In this document: positions 14,862-22,592 of the stretch, piece by piece
Layout of the letters: each line of letters starts with the position of its first letter
Numbering within the stretch: the stretch's first letter is position 1
From: DAOTXL01 sp034434895
GTDB lineage: Bacteria > Chloroflexota > Anaerolineae > JAAYZQ01
Reading direction: 5' to 3'
Length of the DNA stretch: 28,587 bases
Assembly: GCA_034434895.1 (NCBI GenBank)
Contig: DAOTYI010000130.1
Coordinates: 1-28,587 of the forward strand
Notes under the pieces: model-generated
Told to the model about the DNA's origin: nothing
Databases searched by the model: none
What the model saw: only the letters and a program-made list of their open reading frames with translations
Translations under genes and position numbers: made by a program

Positions 14862-16836
14862 GTCAGCCGCTTCGCACTCCGCCGGCAGCCGGATGCGAAT
14901 GAAGGTGTATCGAGCCCTGGTCGCCATCGCCTTCCTGGTGCTGGTCGGTCAGCTATGGCGTCTGCAGATCGGCCGGGGCGAATACTACCAACAGGCCGCC
15001 GATGTCAACCGCTTCCGCCTGGAGGCCGATCCTGCACCCCGGGGGGTGATCTATGACCGGCGAGGCTACCTGTTGGTCCGCAATCAGCCGCAGCTTAGCG
15101 TCTCGATCATCCCCGCCTACCTGCCCGACGACCCGACCGAACGGCGGGCGATGCTCATCAGGCTGGCCAATCTGCTCGACATGCCGGTGACGAACGGCCA
15201 GGTGAAAACTCCGGCGCAGGCAGCGATGGAGCGGGTCGCCGGGCCCCAGCCCGGCGTTCTGGACATCTTGAGCGAAGCGGAGCTGGCCCCCTATCGTCCG
15301 GCCCGCCTGAAGGCCGGCATCCCCCGCGAAATTGCCCTGTCCCTGGAGGAGGAGCATCTCGATTGGCCGGGGGTGCTGGTCCAGGCCGAGCCGGTGCGGC
15401 ACTATCTCTACAGCCCGCTCCTGTCTCACATCCTCGGCTATGTCGGCCCGATTCCGCAGGAGCAGGCCCAGGAGTACCAGGCCCGGGGGTACGATCCCAA
15501 CCGGCACCAGGTGGGGCTGAGCGGTGTGGAATATACCTTCGAGGAGGAGCTGCGCGGCCAGGATGGACAGAAGCTGATTGAGGTGGATGTGGCCGGCCGC
15601 GAAGTGCGCACCGTCGGCGAGCCTCAACCGGCCGTCCCCGGCTACAACCTGCACCTGACCATTGACCTGGACTTGCAGCAGGCCATGGCTGAGATCCTCG
15701 GCCGCCACCTGCGCACCCTGTACAAGAAACAGGGAGTGGCCGTGGCCATGAACCCCCAAACGGGTGAGATTTTGGGCATGGTCTCACTGCCCGGCTACGA
15801 CAACAATGAGCTGATCGGGGGTCTGTCGGTCAAAAAATTCCAGGAGCTGCAACAAGATCCGAACCGGCCGCTGCTCAATCAGGCCATCTCCGGCCAGTTC
15901 CCGCCCGGCTCTACCTTCAAGATCATCGTGGCCTCGGCCGGCCTGGAAGAGAAGGTGATTACCCCCGAGACGCGGCTCCATTGCGGCGGCATCCTGTGGC
16001 TGCCTAACCGTTTTTACCCGGAAGACCCCAGCCTGGCCCAGCCGTTTTATTGCTGGATCTACCATGACTATCATGGCAGCCACGGCAGTCTCAACGTGAT
16101 CTCGGCGCTGGGGCAGTCGTGCGACATCTTTTTCTACCAGGTGGGCGGCGGCTACCGCGACCACTTCGCGGGCCTGGGGGAAGAACGGATAGGGTACTAT
16201 GCCGAGCTGTTCGGCCTGGGGGCGCGCACCGGGATTGACCTGCCGGGTGAGGTGCCGGGCCTGGTGCCTACCGTCAAGTGGAAGCGCGTGAACTATAGCG
16301 AGTCATGGACGACCGGCGACACCTACAACATGGCTATCGGCCAGGGCTATGTGCTGGCCACGCCGTTACAGATGCTGAACGCGGCCGCAGCCGTCGCCAA
16401 CGGCGGGACGCTGTACCGCCCCCAGCTCGTTCACGAGATCACCGATGGCGAGGGCCGGGTGGTGCGGGCGTTTGTCCCCGACGTGATCCGCCGCCTGCCG
16501 GTTTCGGCCGAGAATCTGAGCATTGTCCGCCAGGGGATGCGCGCGGCCGTGGCCGGTCCGGGAGCCACCGCCTGGGCCATCAATGTGCCAGGGGTGGCCG
16601 TGGCCGGCAAGACCGGCACCGCCGAGTTTTTCATTGACCGGAATCAGGATGGCCTGCCTGACCGGGACAACAAGGGCCACCTGCCGACCCATGCCTGGTT
16701 CCTGGCCTTTGCCCCCTATGAAAACCCGCAGATCGCGCTGGTGGTCTTTGTCTTTGGCGGCGGCGAGGGGTCGGCTGCAGCCGTGCCGATTGCCAACGAC
16801 ATCTTGAACTATTACTTTGGGTCCAGGTCACCATGA
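14842..16836 (+). CDS. mrdA: Penicillin-binding protein 2, elongation transpeptidase
   Basis: A 664-residue class B PBP. It has one N-terminal membrane helix (about residues 22-42), the pedestal/dimerisation domain opening with PAPRGVIYDRRGYLLVRN, and a transpeptidase domain. Catalytic motifs are S357-T-F-K360 in PPGSTFK, S426-C-D428 and K590-T-G592 in AGKTGTAE. It cross-links peptidoglycan during side-wall growth with RodA as its glycosyltransferase partner, encoded downstream. GQSCDIFFYQ and ATPLQMLNAAAAVANGG are strong family matches. The start overlaps mreD and the stop overlaps the next gene (ATGA), so translation is probably coupled. Confidence 0.96.
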   Translation: MKRWSGESAASHSAGSRMRMKVYRALVAIAFLVLVGQLWRLQIGRGEYYQQAADVNRFRLEADPAPRGVIYDRRGYLLVRNQPQLSVSIIPAYLPDDPTERRAMLIRLANLLDMPVTNGQVKTPAQAAMERVAGPQPGVLDILSEAELAPYRPARLKAGIPREIALSLEEEHLDWPGVLVQAEPVRHYLYSPLLSHILGYVGPIPQEQAQEYQARGYDPNRHQVGLSGVEYTFEEELRGQDGQKLIEVDVAGREVRTVGEPQPAVPGYNLHLTIDLDLQQAMAEILGRHLRTLYKKQGVAVAMNPQTGEILGMVSLPGYDNNELIGGLSVKKFQELQQDPNRPLLNQAISGQFPPGSTFKIIVASAGLEEKVITPETRLHCGGILWLPNRFYPEDPSLAQPFYCWIYHDYHGSHGSLNVISALGQSCDIFFYQVGGGYRDHFAGLGEERIGYYAELFGLGARTGIDLPGEVPGLVPTVKWKRVNYSESWTTGDTYNMAIGQGYVLATPLQMLNAAAAVANGGTLYRPQLVHEITDGEGRVVRAFVPDVIRRLPVSAENLSIVRQGMRAAVAGPGATAWAINVPGVAVAGKTGTAEFFIDRNQDGLPDRDNKGHLPTHAWFLAFAPYENPQIALVVFVFGGGEGSAAAVPIANDILNYYFGSRSP

Positions 16837-17816
16837 AACCACAGCCTCTGTATCGCCGCTCGCCGCCGGCGGCCATCCGCCTGGCCCTCACCATCCTGAT
16901 CGGAGCTGTCTTGATGGCCGGGGGCCTGGGTTTGCTGGCCTGGCGAGAAGCGGAGCAGATCGCCGCCCTGCGGGCCGAGGTGGAGAGGTTGCAGGCCGAG
17001 CGCCAGGTGACCGGGGCGCAACTGGCTGCCCTGCAGAGCACCGCCACAGCGATGGGGCAGCGCCTGACCGCCCTGGAGGCCGATGACCCGGCCCGGCAGA
17101 TCGCGGCCCTGCAGGCTGCGTTGCAAACTGCCGACGATTCCCAGGAGCTGGCTGCGGTGCGGGCCTCGCTGGAGGAGATCCAGGCCAGAGTGGACGGCTT
17201 CCAGACCGCCCTGGCCGATCTGGCGGCGCGCATGGAGGCCCTTCAGTCGGCCCAGGGAGAGCTGCCGGCAGAGGTCCACCTGAGCGTCGCCCGCCAACGC
17301 CAGAGCCACAACCTGAGTTGTGAGTCGTCCGCCGCTTCGATGGCCGCTCAGTATCATGGCGTGGACCTGAGCGAGGCCGACGTGCTGGCCGCCCTGCCGC
17401 GCAACGACAACCCCCATCTGGGCTTTCGGGGCAACGTGGATGGGCCGACCGGCAGCCTGGAGGATTATGGCGTCTACGCCGGCCCGATCATGGCCGTCCT
17501 GAACGCGCGGGGGCTGCGCGCCTGGCCGGTGACAGGGGGGATGGAGGGGATCAAGGCGGCCATCGCCAGGGGCAACCCGGTCATCGCCTGGATCACCTAC
17601 AACTGCCTGCCTGCCACGCCGGTGGAGACGACCATCGAGGGGAGGCCGGTGACCTTGGTGGCTTACCAGCATACCGTCGTCGTGACCGGTTACAATGCAG
17701 AGGGGGTCTGGGCCAACGACCCGTATGACGGCCAGGAGGATTTCTATTCCACCGCCGATTTCGAACGGGCGTTGGGCTATTTCGGCTACATGGCTGTCGA
17801 GGTGGCTGCTCCGTAG
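16833..17816 (+). CDS. Membrane-anchored coiled-coil protein with C39-like cysteine peptidase domain
   Basis: A 327-residue protein. It has a membrane helix near residues 12-32, a long Ala/Gln/Glu-rich coiled coil (about 35-140) and a C-terminal papain-like domain of the peptidase C39-2 kind. Candidate catalytic residues are C163 in LSCESSAASM, H280 in QHTVVVTGY and D296 in ANDPYDG, spaced as in that family. The topology places the domain outside the cytoplasm. It overlaps mrdA (ATGA) and ends 10 bp before minC. A role in cleaving or binding wall peptides, or in processing an envelope protein, is inferred only from position. It is not a standard mre or min gene. Confidence 0.82.
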   Translation: MKPQPLYRRSPPAAIRLALTILIGAVLMAGGLGLLAWREAEQIAALRAEVERLQAERQVTGAQLAALQSTATAMGQRLTALEADDPARQIAALQAALQTADDSQELAAVRASLEEIQARVDGFQTALADLAARMEALQSAQGELPAEVHLSVARQRQSHNLSCESSAASMAAQYHGVDLSEADVLAALPRNDNPHLGFRGNVDGPTGSLEDYGVYAGPIMAVLNARGLRAWPVTGGMEGIKAAIARGNPVIAWITYNCLPATPVETTIEGRPVTLVAYQHTVVVTGYNAEGVWANDPYDGQEDFYSTADFERALGYFGYMAVEVAAP

Positions 17817-17826
17817 GGCTGTAAAG

Positions 17827-18501
17827 ATGGCAGAGAGGGTGACGATCAAAGGCACCGGCGATGGGCTGGTGATCGCGCTGGGAGAGGGGCCGTTGCAAGC
17901 CGTGCTGGAGGAGATGGAAAGCCGGCTGGCTGCCCGGGCTTCCTTCTTCCTGGGAGGGCGGGTGGCCCTGCAGGTCGGGGCTCGTCCTCTGTCGGTCGAG
18001 CAGATGCAGGGGATCGGCGCCATTCTGAGGCGGCTGGGCATGACCCTGTGGGCCGTCGTGGGCGACCACCCGGCGACGCTGGTTGCGGCCCAGGAGATGG
18101 GCCTGGAGACCGGCCTGCGCCCGGCAGGGCCGCCGGTTCCTGCCCCAACCGCACAACCGGCGCTGGAGGAGATGAGCGGGATTGTGGTGCGGCGCACGCT
18201 GCGTTCGGGGCAGGCGGTGCACCACGCCGGTCACGTGACCCTGATCGGCGACCTGAACCCGGGGGCGGAGGTGGTGGCCGGCGGAGATATCATCGTGTGG
18301 GGTCGGCTGCGCGGCACCGTCCATGCCGGGGCGATGGGGGATGAGCGGGCCGTGGTCTGTGCCCTCCAACTGGCCCCCAGCCAGATCCGCATCGGCACGC
18401 ATATCGCCCGTCCGCCGGAACGGGGCCGGCCGCCCAAGGTGCCCGAAATTGCCAGTGTGCAGAACGGGCGCATTGTTGTGGAACGTTGGGATAGAAGATA
18501 G
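17827..18501 (+). CDS. minC: Septum site-determining protein MinC
   Basis: A 224-residue protein, close to usual MinC length. The N-terminal domain (about residues 1-100) is divergent. The C-terminal beta-helix domain is clear: VVRRTLRSGQAVHHAGHVTL, IGDLNPGAEVVAGGDIIVWG, RLRGTVHAGA and the end ALQLAPSQIRIG. MinC inhibits FtsZ assembly when recruited to the membrane by MinD. The ATG at 17827 begins the family-like MAERVTIKG; upstream sequence in this frame overlaps the peptidase gene. minD follows 11 bp later. Confidence 0.93.
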   Translation: MAERVTIKGTGDGLVIALGEGPLQAVLEEMESRLAARASFFLGGRVALQVGARPLSVEQMQGIGAILRRLGMTLWAVVGDHPATLVAAQEMGLETGLRPAGPPVPAPTAQPALEEMSGIVVRRTLRSGQAVHHAGHVTLIGDLNPGAEVVAGGDIIVWGRLRGTVHAGAMGDERAVVCALQLAPSQIRIGTHIARPPERGRPPKVPEIASVQNGRIVVERWDRR

Positions 18502-18512
18502 AGGGGTGGAGT

Positions 18513-19307
18513 ATGGGCGCAACGGTCATCACCATCACGTCGGGTAAAGGAGGGGTGGGCAAGACAACCACCACGGCCAATCTGGGGGTGGCCTTGGCGA
18601 TCATGGGCCAGCGGGTGGTCACGGTGGATGCCGACATCGGGCTGCGCAATCTGGATGTGGTCATGGGCCTGGAGAACCGCATTGTCTACGACCTGGTAGA
18701 CGCCGTAGAGGGCCACTGCCGCCTGCGCCAGGCCCTCATCCGCGACAAGCGCCTGTCGGAACTCTATCTGTTGCCGGCGGCCCAGACCCGCGACAAGACG
18801 GCTGTCAACCCGGAGCAGATGGTCGAACTGTGCAATCAACTCCGCCCCGATTTTGATTTTATCCTGGTGGATTCGCCGGCCGGCATCGAGCAGGGCTATC
18901 GCAATGCGGTGGCACCCGCCGATCGGGTGGTGATCGTCACCACCCCTGAAGTCTCGGCGGTGCGCGATGCCGACCGGATTGTGGGCCTGGTCGAGGCCGA
19001 AGAGAAGGGGCCGCCAACCCTGATCATCAACCGGGTCAATCCCGACATGGTCCGCCGGGGACAGATGCTTAGCACAGAGGATGTGGTCGAAATTCTGGCC
19101 ATAGACCTGCTGGGCATCATCCCGGAGGATAAAGAGATCATCATTTCCACCAACCGGGGTACGCCGGTGGCATTGGATGGCCGGTCTATTTCCGGTCAGG
19201 CCTTTCGCAATATTGCCGGGCGGCTGATGGGGCAGGAGATCCCCTTCATGCCGCTGAAAGGCCAGGCCAGCATGTTGGACCGCCTGTCGCGCTTCATCCG
19301 CGGTTAA
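18513..19307 (+). CDS. minD: Septum site-determining ATPase MinD
   Basis: A 264-residue ParA/MinD ATPase. The deviant Walker A is SGKGGVGKTTT near residue 10. It is followed by VDADIGLRNLDVVMGLENRIVYD-type MinD sequence, DFILVDSPAGIEQG and a C-terminal amphipathic helix (ASMLDRLSRFIRG) that binds membrane upon ATP binding. It recruits MinC and is displaced by MinE. The start has GGGGTGGAG upstream. minE begins 33 bp after its stop. Confidence 0.97.
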   Translation: MGATVITITSGKGGVGKTTTTANLGVALAIMGQRVVTVDADIGLRNLDVVMGLENRIVYDLVDAVEGHCRLRQALIRDKRLSELYLLPAAQTRDKTAVNPEQMVELCNQLRPDFDFILVDSPAGIEQGYRNAVAPADRVVIVTTPEVSAVRDADRIVGLVEAEEKGPPTLIINRVNPDMVRRGQMLSTEDVVEILAIDLLGIIPEDKEIIISTNRGTPVALDGRSISGQAFRNIAGRLMGQEIPFMPLKGQASMLDRLSRFIRG

Positions 19308-19340
19308 CGGCCATCAACCATCAGCCAGTGGGGAGGCATC

Positions 19341-19649
19341 ATGGGATTTCTAAACCGTATGTTTGGCCAACGGGAGCCGACCAGCCGCCAGATCGCCAAA
19401 GAGCGGCTGCAACTGGTGCTGGTCCATGACCGCATCAAGATCTCGCCCGGCATGTTGGACCAGATGAAAGATGAGCTGATCACCGTCATTTCGCGGTATG
19501 TCGAAATTGATGCCGACGGCGTGGAGGTGACCTTCATCCAGAGCAAGCGACAAAGCCGTCTGACGGCCGACATTCCGGTGGTGGGGCCGGTGCGCCGGCC
19601 GCTGCCCAAGGCCAAAGCAGCCCAGGCCGGAGCAGGAGGCGATGGCTAG
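19341..19649 (+). CDS. minE: Cell division topological specificity factor MinE
   Basis: A 102-residue MinE. It has the N-terminal amphipathic membrane segment MGFLNRMFGQ, the MinD-binding/beta region AKERLQLVLVHDR, then the dimerisation domain ISPGMLDQMKDELITVISRY. It stimulates MinD ATPase and sets up pole-to-pole oscillation. The last 15 or so residues (PKAKAAQAGAGGDG) form a small flexible tail. The start follows GTGGGGAGGC. The 3' end overlaps rodA by 8 bp. Confidence 0.95.
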   Translation: MGFLNRMFGQREPTSRQIAKERLQLVLVHDRIKISPGMLDQMKDELITVISRYVEIDADGVEVTFIQSKRQSRLTADIPVVGPVRRPLPKAKAAQAGAGGDG

Positions 19650-21102
19650 ACGCTCCTGGCGCAATTTTGACTACCCACTTCTGGTCGCGTTGCTGGCCCT
19701 GTCCGCCTATGGCGTGGTCATGATCTACAGCGCGACCATCAACACCGCCGGGATCGGGAATCCGGTGCAGCGCCAGGCCCTCTACCTGGCCGTCGGCATG
19801 GGGTTGCTCCTCGTCATAGCCTCAGTGGATTACCGCCTGCTGGAGATCGTCCAGCACCCGTTCGCCTTCCTCACGCCATTGCTGTTGAGCGGAGTCAGCG
19901 TGGCGCTGGTCATCTCCTGGCGGATGGAGCAGCTTCGAGCCGTGGGGATCGCCTCTCCCTTTGCCCTGGCCGGGTCCGACCTGATGGCGATGGCAGCGGG
20001 GGTGATCTGCATCCTTGCCGCCTTTGTGGCCGATCGGCGGTGGATCGAACGGATCGATCTCCCCCTGACCCGGCTGCTGATGGCATTGCTTGTGGCCGGC
20101 GGGGCGGCAGCCGGGGCCTTCCTGGCCGCTCGCCTGGCCATTCCGGGCGTGTATGGGCGGCTGGGGGCCCTGGCGGTCGCCTATCTCCTGGATTGCCTGA
20201 CTCTGCGCTTCAGCGATCTGCTGCGCAATCCGCTCTATGTGCTGGTGCTGGGGATGCTGGGCCTGGTCTTTGTGGTGGGGCAGGTGTCGGGTGGAGCGCA
20301 GAGCTGGCTGGGGGCCGGAGCGGTGCAACCTTCGGAAGTGGCCAAAATCTTGATCGTCGTCATTCTGGCCAGGTTTCTGGCCGACCGCGAAGAGCGCCTG
20401 GGGCAGTTGAGCACGGTGGTGAGCGCGGTGGGCATCGTCGCCGTCCCGACCCTGCTGATCTACCTGCAACCTGACCTGGGCACGGCCCTGACCTTTCTCG
20501 CCATTCTGGTGGCCATGCTGTGGACGGCCGGCACGCGCATCTGGCACCTGTTGGCCCTGGCCATGAGCGGGATCGCGGCCCTGCCGTTCATCTGGTTCAG
20601 GCTGGAAGACTATATGCGGCAGCGTCTGCTGCTCTTTATCAACCCCGCCGCCGACCCCGATTCCTATTTTAATGTTCACCAGGCCCTGGTCAGCGTCGGC
20701 TCCGGTGGCTGGACAGGGAAGGGGCTGACCCACGGCACACAGAGTCAGCTTCATTTCCTGCGGGTGCGGCACACCGATTTTATCTTTGCCGTCACCGCCG
20801 AGGAGTTGGGGTTCCTGGGGGCGGTGGTGATGATCGGCCTGCTGTTCTTCATCCTGTGGCGCACCCTGCGGGTGGCCGAAAGGTCACGCGATACCTTTGG
20901 CCGGCTGATCACCGCCGGGGTGGCGGCTGTGATCCTCTTCCAGAGCGTGATCAATATCGGCATGAACCTGGGGTTGATGCCGGTCACCGGCATCCCCCTG
21001 CCCTTTGTCAGCTATGGCGGCAGCTCCTTCCTGACCCTGATGCTGGGCATGGGTCTGGTGGAAAGTGTGGCCATGCGCCACAAGAAGCTGGAATTTGACT
21101 GA
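19642..21102 (+). CDS. rodA: Peptidoglycan glycosyltransferase RodA with extra membrane insert
   Basis: A 486-residue SEDS protein. Core motifs are intact: GAQSWLG (from residue 218), QPSEVAKI, QPDLGTAL with D278, HGTQSQLHFL, RHTDFIFAV with D379, and the end PLPFVSYGGSS. The Asp residues match essential positions in the RodA family. The protein is about 120 residues longer than the usual 370-380. All the extra lies between helix 3 and the GAQ motif (about residues 90-210), and looks like four added hydrophobic helices. It polymerises glycan strands with PBP2. The start overlaps minE and the stop overlaps the acetyltransferase start (TGATG). Confidence 0.95.
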   Translation: MARRSWRNFDYPLLVALLALSAYGVVMIYSATINTAGIGNPVQRQALYLAVGMGLLLVIASVDYRLLEIVQHPFAFLTPLLLSGVSVALVISWRMEQLRAVGIASPFALAGSDLMAMAAGVICILAAFVADRRWIERIDLPLTRLLMALLVAGGAAAGAFLAARLAIPGVYGRLGALAVAYLLDCLTLRFSDLLRNPLYVLVLGMLGLVFVVGQVSGGAQSWLGAGAVQPSEVAKILIVVILARFLADREERLGQLSTVVSAVGIVAVPTLLIYLQPDLGTALTFLAILVAMLWTAGTRIWHLLALAMSGIAALPFIWFRLEDYMRQRLLLFINPAADPDSYFNVHQALVSVGSGGWTGKGLTHGTQSQLHFLRVRHTDFIFAVTAEELGFLGAVVMIGLLFFILWRTLRVAERSRDTFGRLITAGVAAVILFQSVINIGMNLGLMPVTGIPLPFVSYGGSSFLTLMLGMGLVESVAMRHKKLEFD

Positions 21103-21620
21103 TGTACACCATCCGGCCTGCCCGGCCTGCCGACCTGGACCGCCTGGTTGAACTGTTGCAGGCCCTGCAAGACCACCTGGAGGCGGCCAACCCCGATCTG
21201 TGGCGGATGACGGGCGAGGGCCGGGCGCAGCTCCGCAGCCAGATCGCCAACCGCCTGCGGGCCGACGACACCTGTGCCCTGGTGGCCGAGCATGACACCG
21301 ATGGGGTGATCGGCGTCGCCTTTGGTCGGGTGGTGACCAACAGCCGCTACGCCCCGGCCCGCGTCGGGCAGGTGGATCAGCTCTTTGTCCGGGCCGAGCA
21401 TCGGCGGATGGGGGTCGCCTCGCGGCTGGTGGCCGGGTTGTGCCGTTTTTTCGCCGGGCAGGGGGTGGAGGACCTGTCATTGCGCTACGTGGTGGGCAAT
21501 GAGGAGGCAGCCGGCTTCTGGTCATCCCTGGGCTTTGCAGCACGGATTGTAGTTGTCGGTGCCGACCGGCGGGCGGTAGAGGCACGGCTGGAGCCGCCGG
21601 AGCCGGCGGTTGCACTCTGA
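21102..21620 (+). CDS. GNAT family N-acetyltransferase
   Basis: A 172-residue acetyltransferase. It begins with the common IRPARPADLDRLVEL strand-helix. The acetyl-CoA motif A is VDQLFVRAEHRRMGVASRLV (about residues 91-110), with the R-x-x-G-x-A pyrophosphate loop, and AAGFWSSLGF near the end is motif B. The substrate is unknown. It overlaps rodA by one base and is likely cotranscribed, but a functional link to the cell wall is unproven. The last few codons and the stop lie inside the 61-bp direct repeat, so its C-terminus may have been changed when that repeat arrived. Confidence 0.88.
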   Translation: MYTIRPARPADLDRLVELLQALQDHLEAANPDLWRMTGEGRAQLRSQIANRLRADDTCALVAEHDTDGVIGVAFGRVVTNSRYAPARVGQVDQLFVRAEHRRMGVASRLVAGLCRFFAGQGVEDLSLRYVVGNEEAAGFWSSLGFAARIVVVGADRRAVEARLEPPEPAVAL

Positions 21621-21662
21621 TGAAATTGTGGTATACTTGGGTCCAGACCTGGAAGGTCGCCA
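21602..21662 (+). repeat. 61-bp direct repeat, copy 1 (promoter-bearing)
   Basis: This stretch recurs at 22487-22547 with a single substitution (A to G near its middle). It covers the last codons of the acetyltransferase gene and a promoter for the toxin-antitoxin pair. Unlike copy 2, it is not followed by the complementary arm of the hairpin. Confidence 0.9.
21610..21637 (+). promoter_or_regulatory. Promoter of toxin-antitoxin pair
   Basis: TTGCAC (21610-21615), 16 bp and TATACT (21632-21637), identical in its boxes to the gltX promoter because both lie in the direct repeat. The start is near 21644. Confidence 0.65.
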
Positions 21663-21675
21663 TGCAGGTCCGGGG

Positions 21676-21897
21676 ATGGTTGAGGACATGGAATCGAAAG
21701 ATTTTGCAGAGTATGTAAAAGGCAAGACTTTTGACCAGATCCTTCATGAAGGGCGGAGAGAGAGTGCCGATCGCATTCTGTCCGATGCCCTGACGCCACT
21801 GGCTCTGCTCCTGTCCAGGGAACTCCTGAACGTTCTTCTCATGCCTCCCCAGACCCTGGAGCAGATGGCCAATCTGCCCGTCCATGAAATGGCCTGA
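21676..21897 (+). CDS. Putative antitoxin of VapBC-like pair
   Basis: A small acidic protein of 73 residues from the ATG at 21676, or 69 from the ATG at 21688 (MESKDFAEYVKGKTFDQILH). It ends three bases before the PIN-domain gene, and this size and order is that of an antitoxin. No ribbon-helix-helix or AbrB DNA-binding motif is obvious, so the assignment rests on context. The C-terminal half (SRELLNVLLMPPQTLEQMAN) could be the toxin-wrapping segment. A longer in-frame start would lie upstream of the predicted RNA start. Confidence 0.6.
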   Translation: MVEDMESKDFAEYVKGKTFDQILHEGRRESADRILSDALTPLALLLSRELLNVLLMPPQTLEQMANLPVHEMA

Positions 21898-21900
21898 GCT

Positions 21901-22356
21901 GTGTACTACCTGGACACCTCTGTACTTCTGGCCTTTACCTTGACTCGCAATCTGGAACCAGAGCGGTATCGAGTTGTATCCAGGCTGTTCGACCTGATTG
22001 ACACAGGACAGATCAAAGCCATCACTTCCTTTTACGCCCTGCACGAGCTGCTGATCATCGCTATCAGCAACACCGAACCTGATTGGGAAGCGGGGAGCAG
22101 TCTGGCAAGAGAGGCCTTGTTGCAAATCCTGTCGCATTCCATACTATACGTTCCGATCCCCCGTCGGGAGGACAAAGTCATCAGGGCCAGGCAGTTCTCC
22201 AGTCTGCAGGATGCGACCGATATTCCTCACGCTATTGCGGCCCACATTGCCGGGTGCGTGGCTATTATCGCTTATGATGAGCACTTTCGGGCTATCTCAC
22301 GCACCTTACCGTATCTGACTCCCGATGAACTTGTCGCGCAGTTGGCCCCTCCCTAG
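21901..22356 (+). CDS. PIN-domain ribonuclease toxin, VapC-like
   Basis: A 151-residue PIN-domain protein. The expected acidic metal-binding residues are D5 in YYLDTSVLL, E49 in FYALHELL, D107 in ATDIPHAIAAH and D126 in IIAYDEHF. VapC toxins cleave specific RNAs, often tRNA, when free of antitoxin. The start is GTG, three bases after the antitoxin stop, without a separate ribosome-binding site, which suggests coupling. The pair lies between two 61-bp direct repeats. Confidence 0.85.
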   Translation: MYYLDTSVLLAFTLTRNLEPERYRVVSRLFDLIDTGQIKAITSFYALHELLIIAISNTEPDWEAGSSLAREALLQILSHSILYVPIPRREDKVIRARQFSSLQDATDIPHAIAAHIAGCVAIIAYDEHFRAISRTLPYLTPDELVAQLAPP

Positions 22357-22486
22357 CCCTTGGAGGCTACTGTCGAGCTTTCAGGCGGAAAAGGCCGGCT
22401 GAAGCCTCGACTCCAGCCTGACCTCCCCTGTCTCCCCGGCGTTCTCCGCATCTCTGCGGTGCATCTGAGGCGCGGGAAACAAATAC

Positions 22487-22547
22487 GCCGGCGGTTGCAC
22501 TCTGGTGAAATTGTGGTATACTTGGGTCCAGACCTGGAAGGTCGCCA
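22487..22547 (+). repeat. 61-bp direct repeat, copy 2 (gltX side)
   Basis: This matches 21602-21662 at 60 of 61 positions, with the two copies 885 bp apart. It supplies the gltX promoter. The 130 bp before it (22357-22486) contain no gene. They include a GCTTTCAG/CTGAAGC stem that could terminate the toxin transcript, and a CTCCGCATCTCTGCGGTG-type dispersed sequence. Confidence 0.9.
22495..22522 (+). promoter_or_regulatory. Promoter of gltX
   Basis: TTGCAC (22495-22500), 16 bp and TATACT (22517-22522). The predicted start near 22529 falls at the base of the 16-bp hairpin. Confidence 0.65.
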
Positions 22548-22566
22548 CGGCCTTCCAGGTCTGGAC
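22526..22566 (+). promoter_or_regulatory. 16-bp stem-loop at the 5' end of gltX mRNA
   Basis: A perfect 16-bp inverted repeat (22526-22541 with 22551-22566) has a 9-nt loop TCGCCACGG. No U run follows, so it is not a standard terminator. It sits at the predicted transcript start, 26 bp before the gltX start codon and outside its ribosome-binding site. It may protect the 5' end or bind a regulator. Confidence 0.6.
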
Positions 22567-22592
22567 TATCATCTGCCTGGAGGAGAGGCCTG

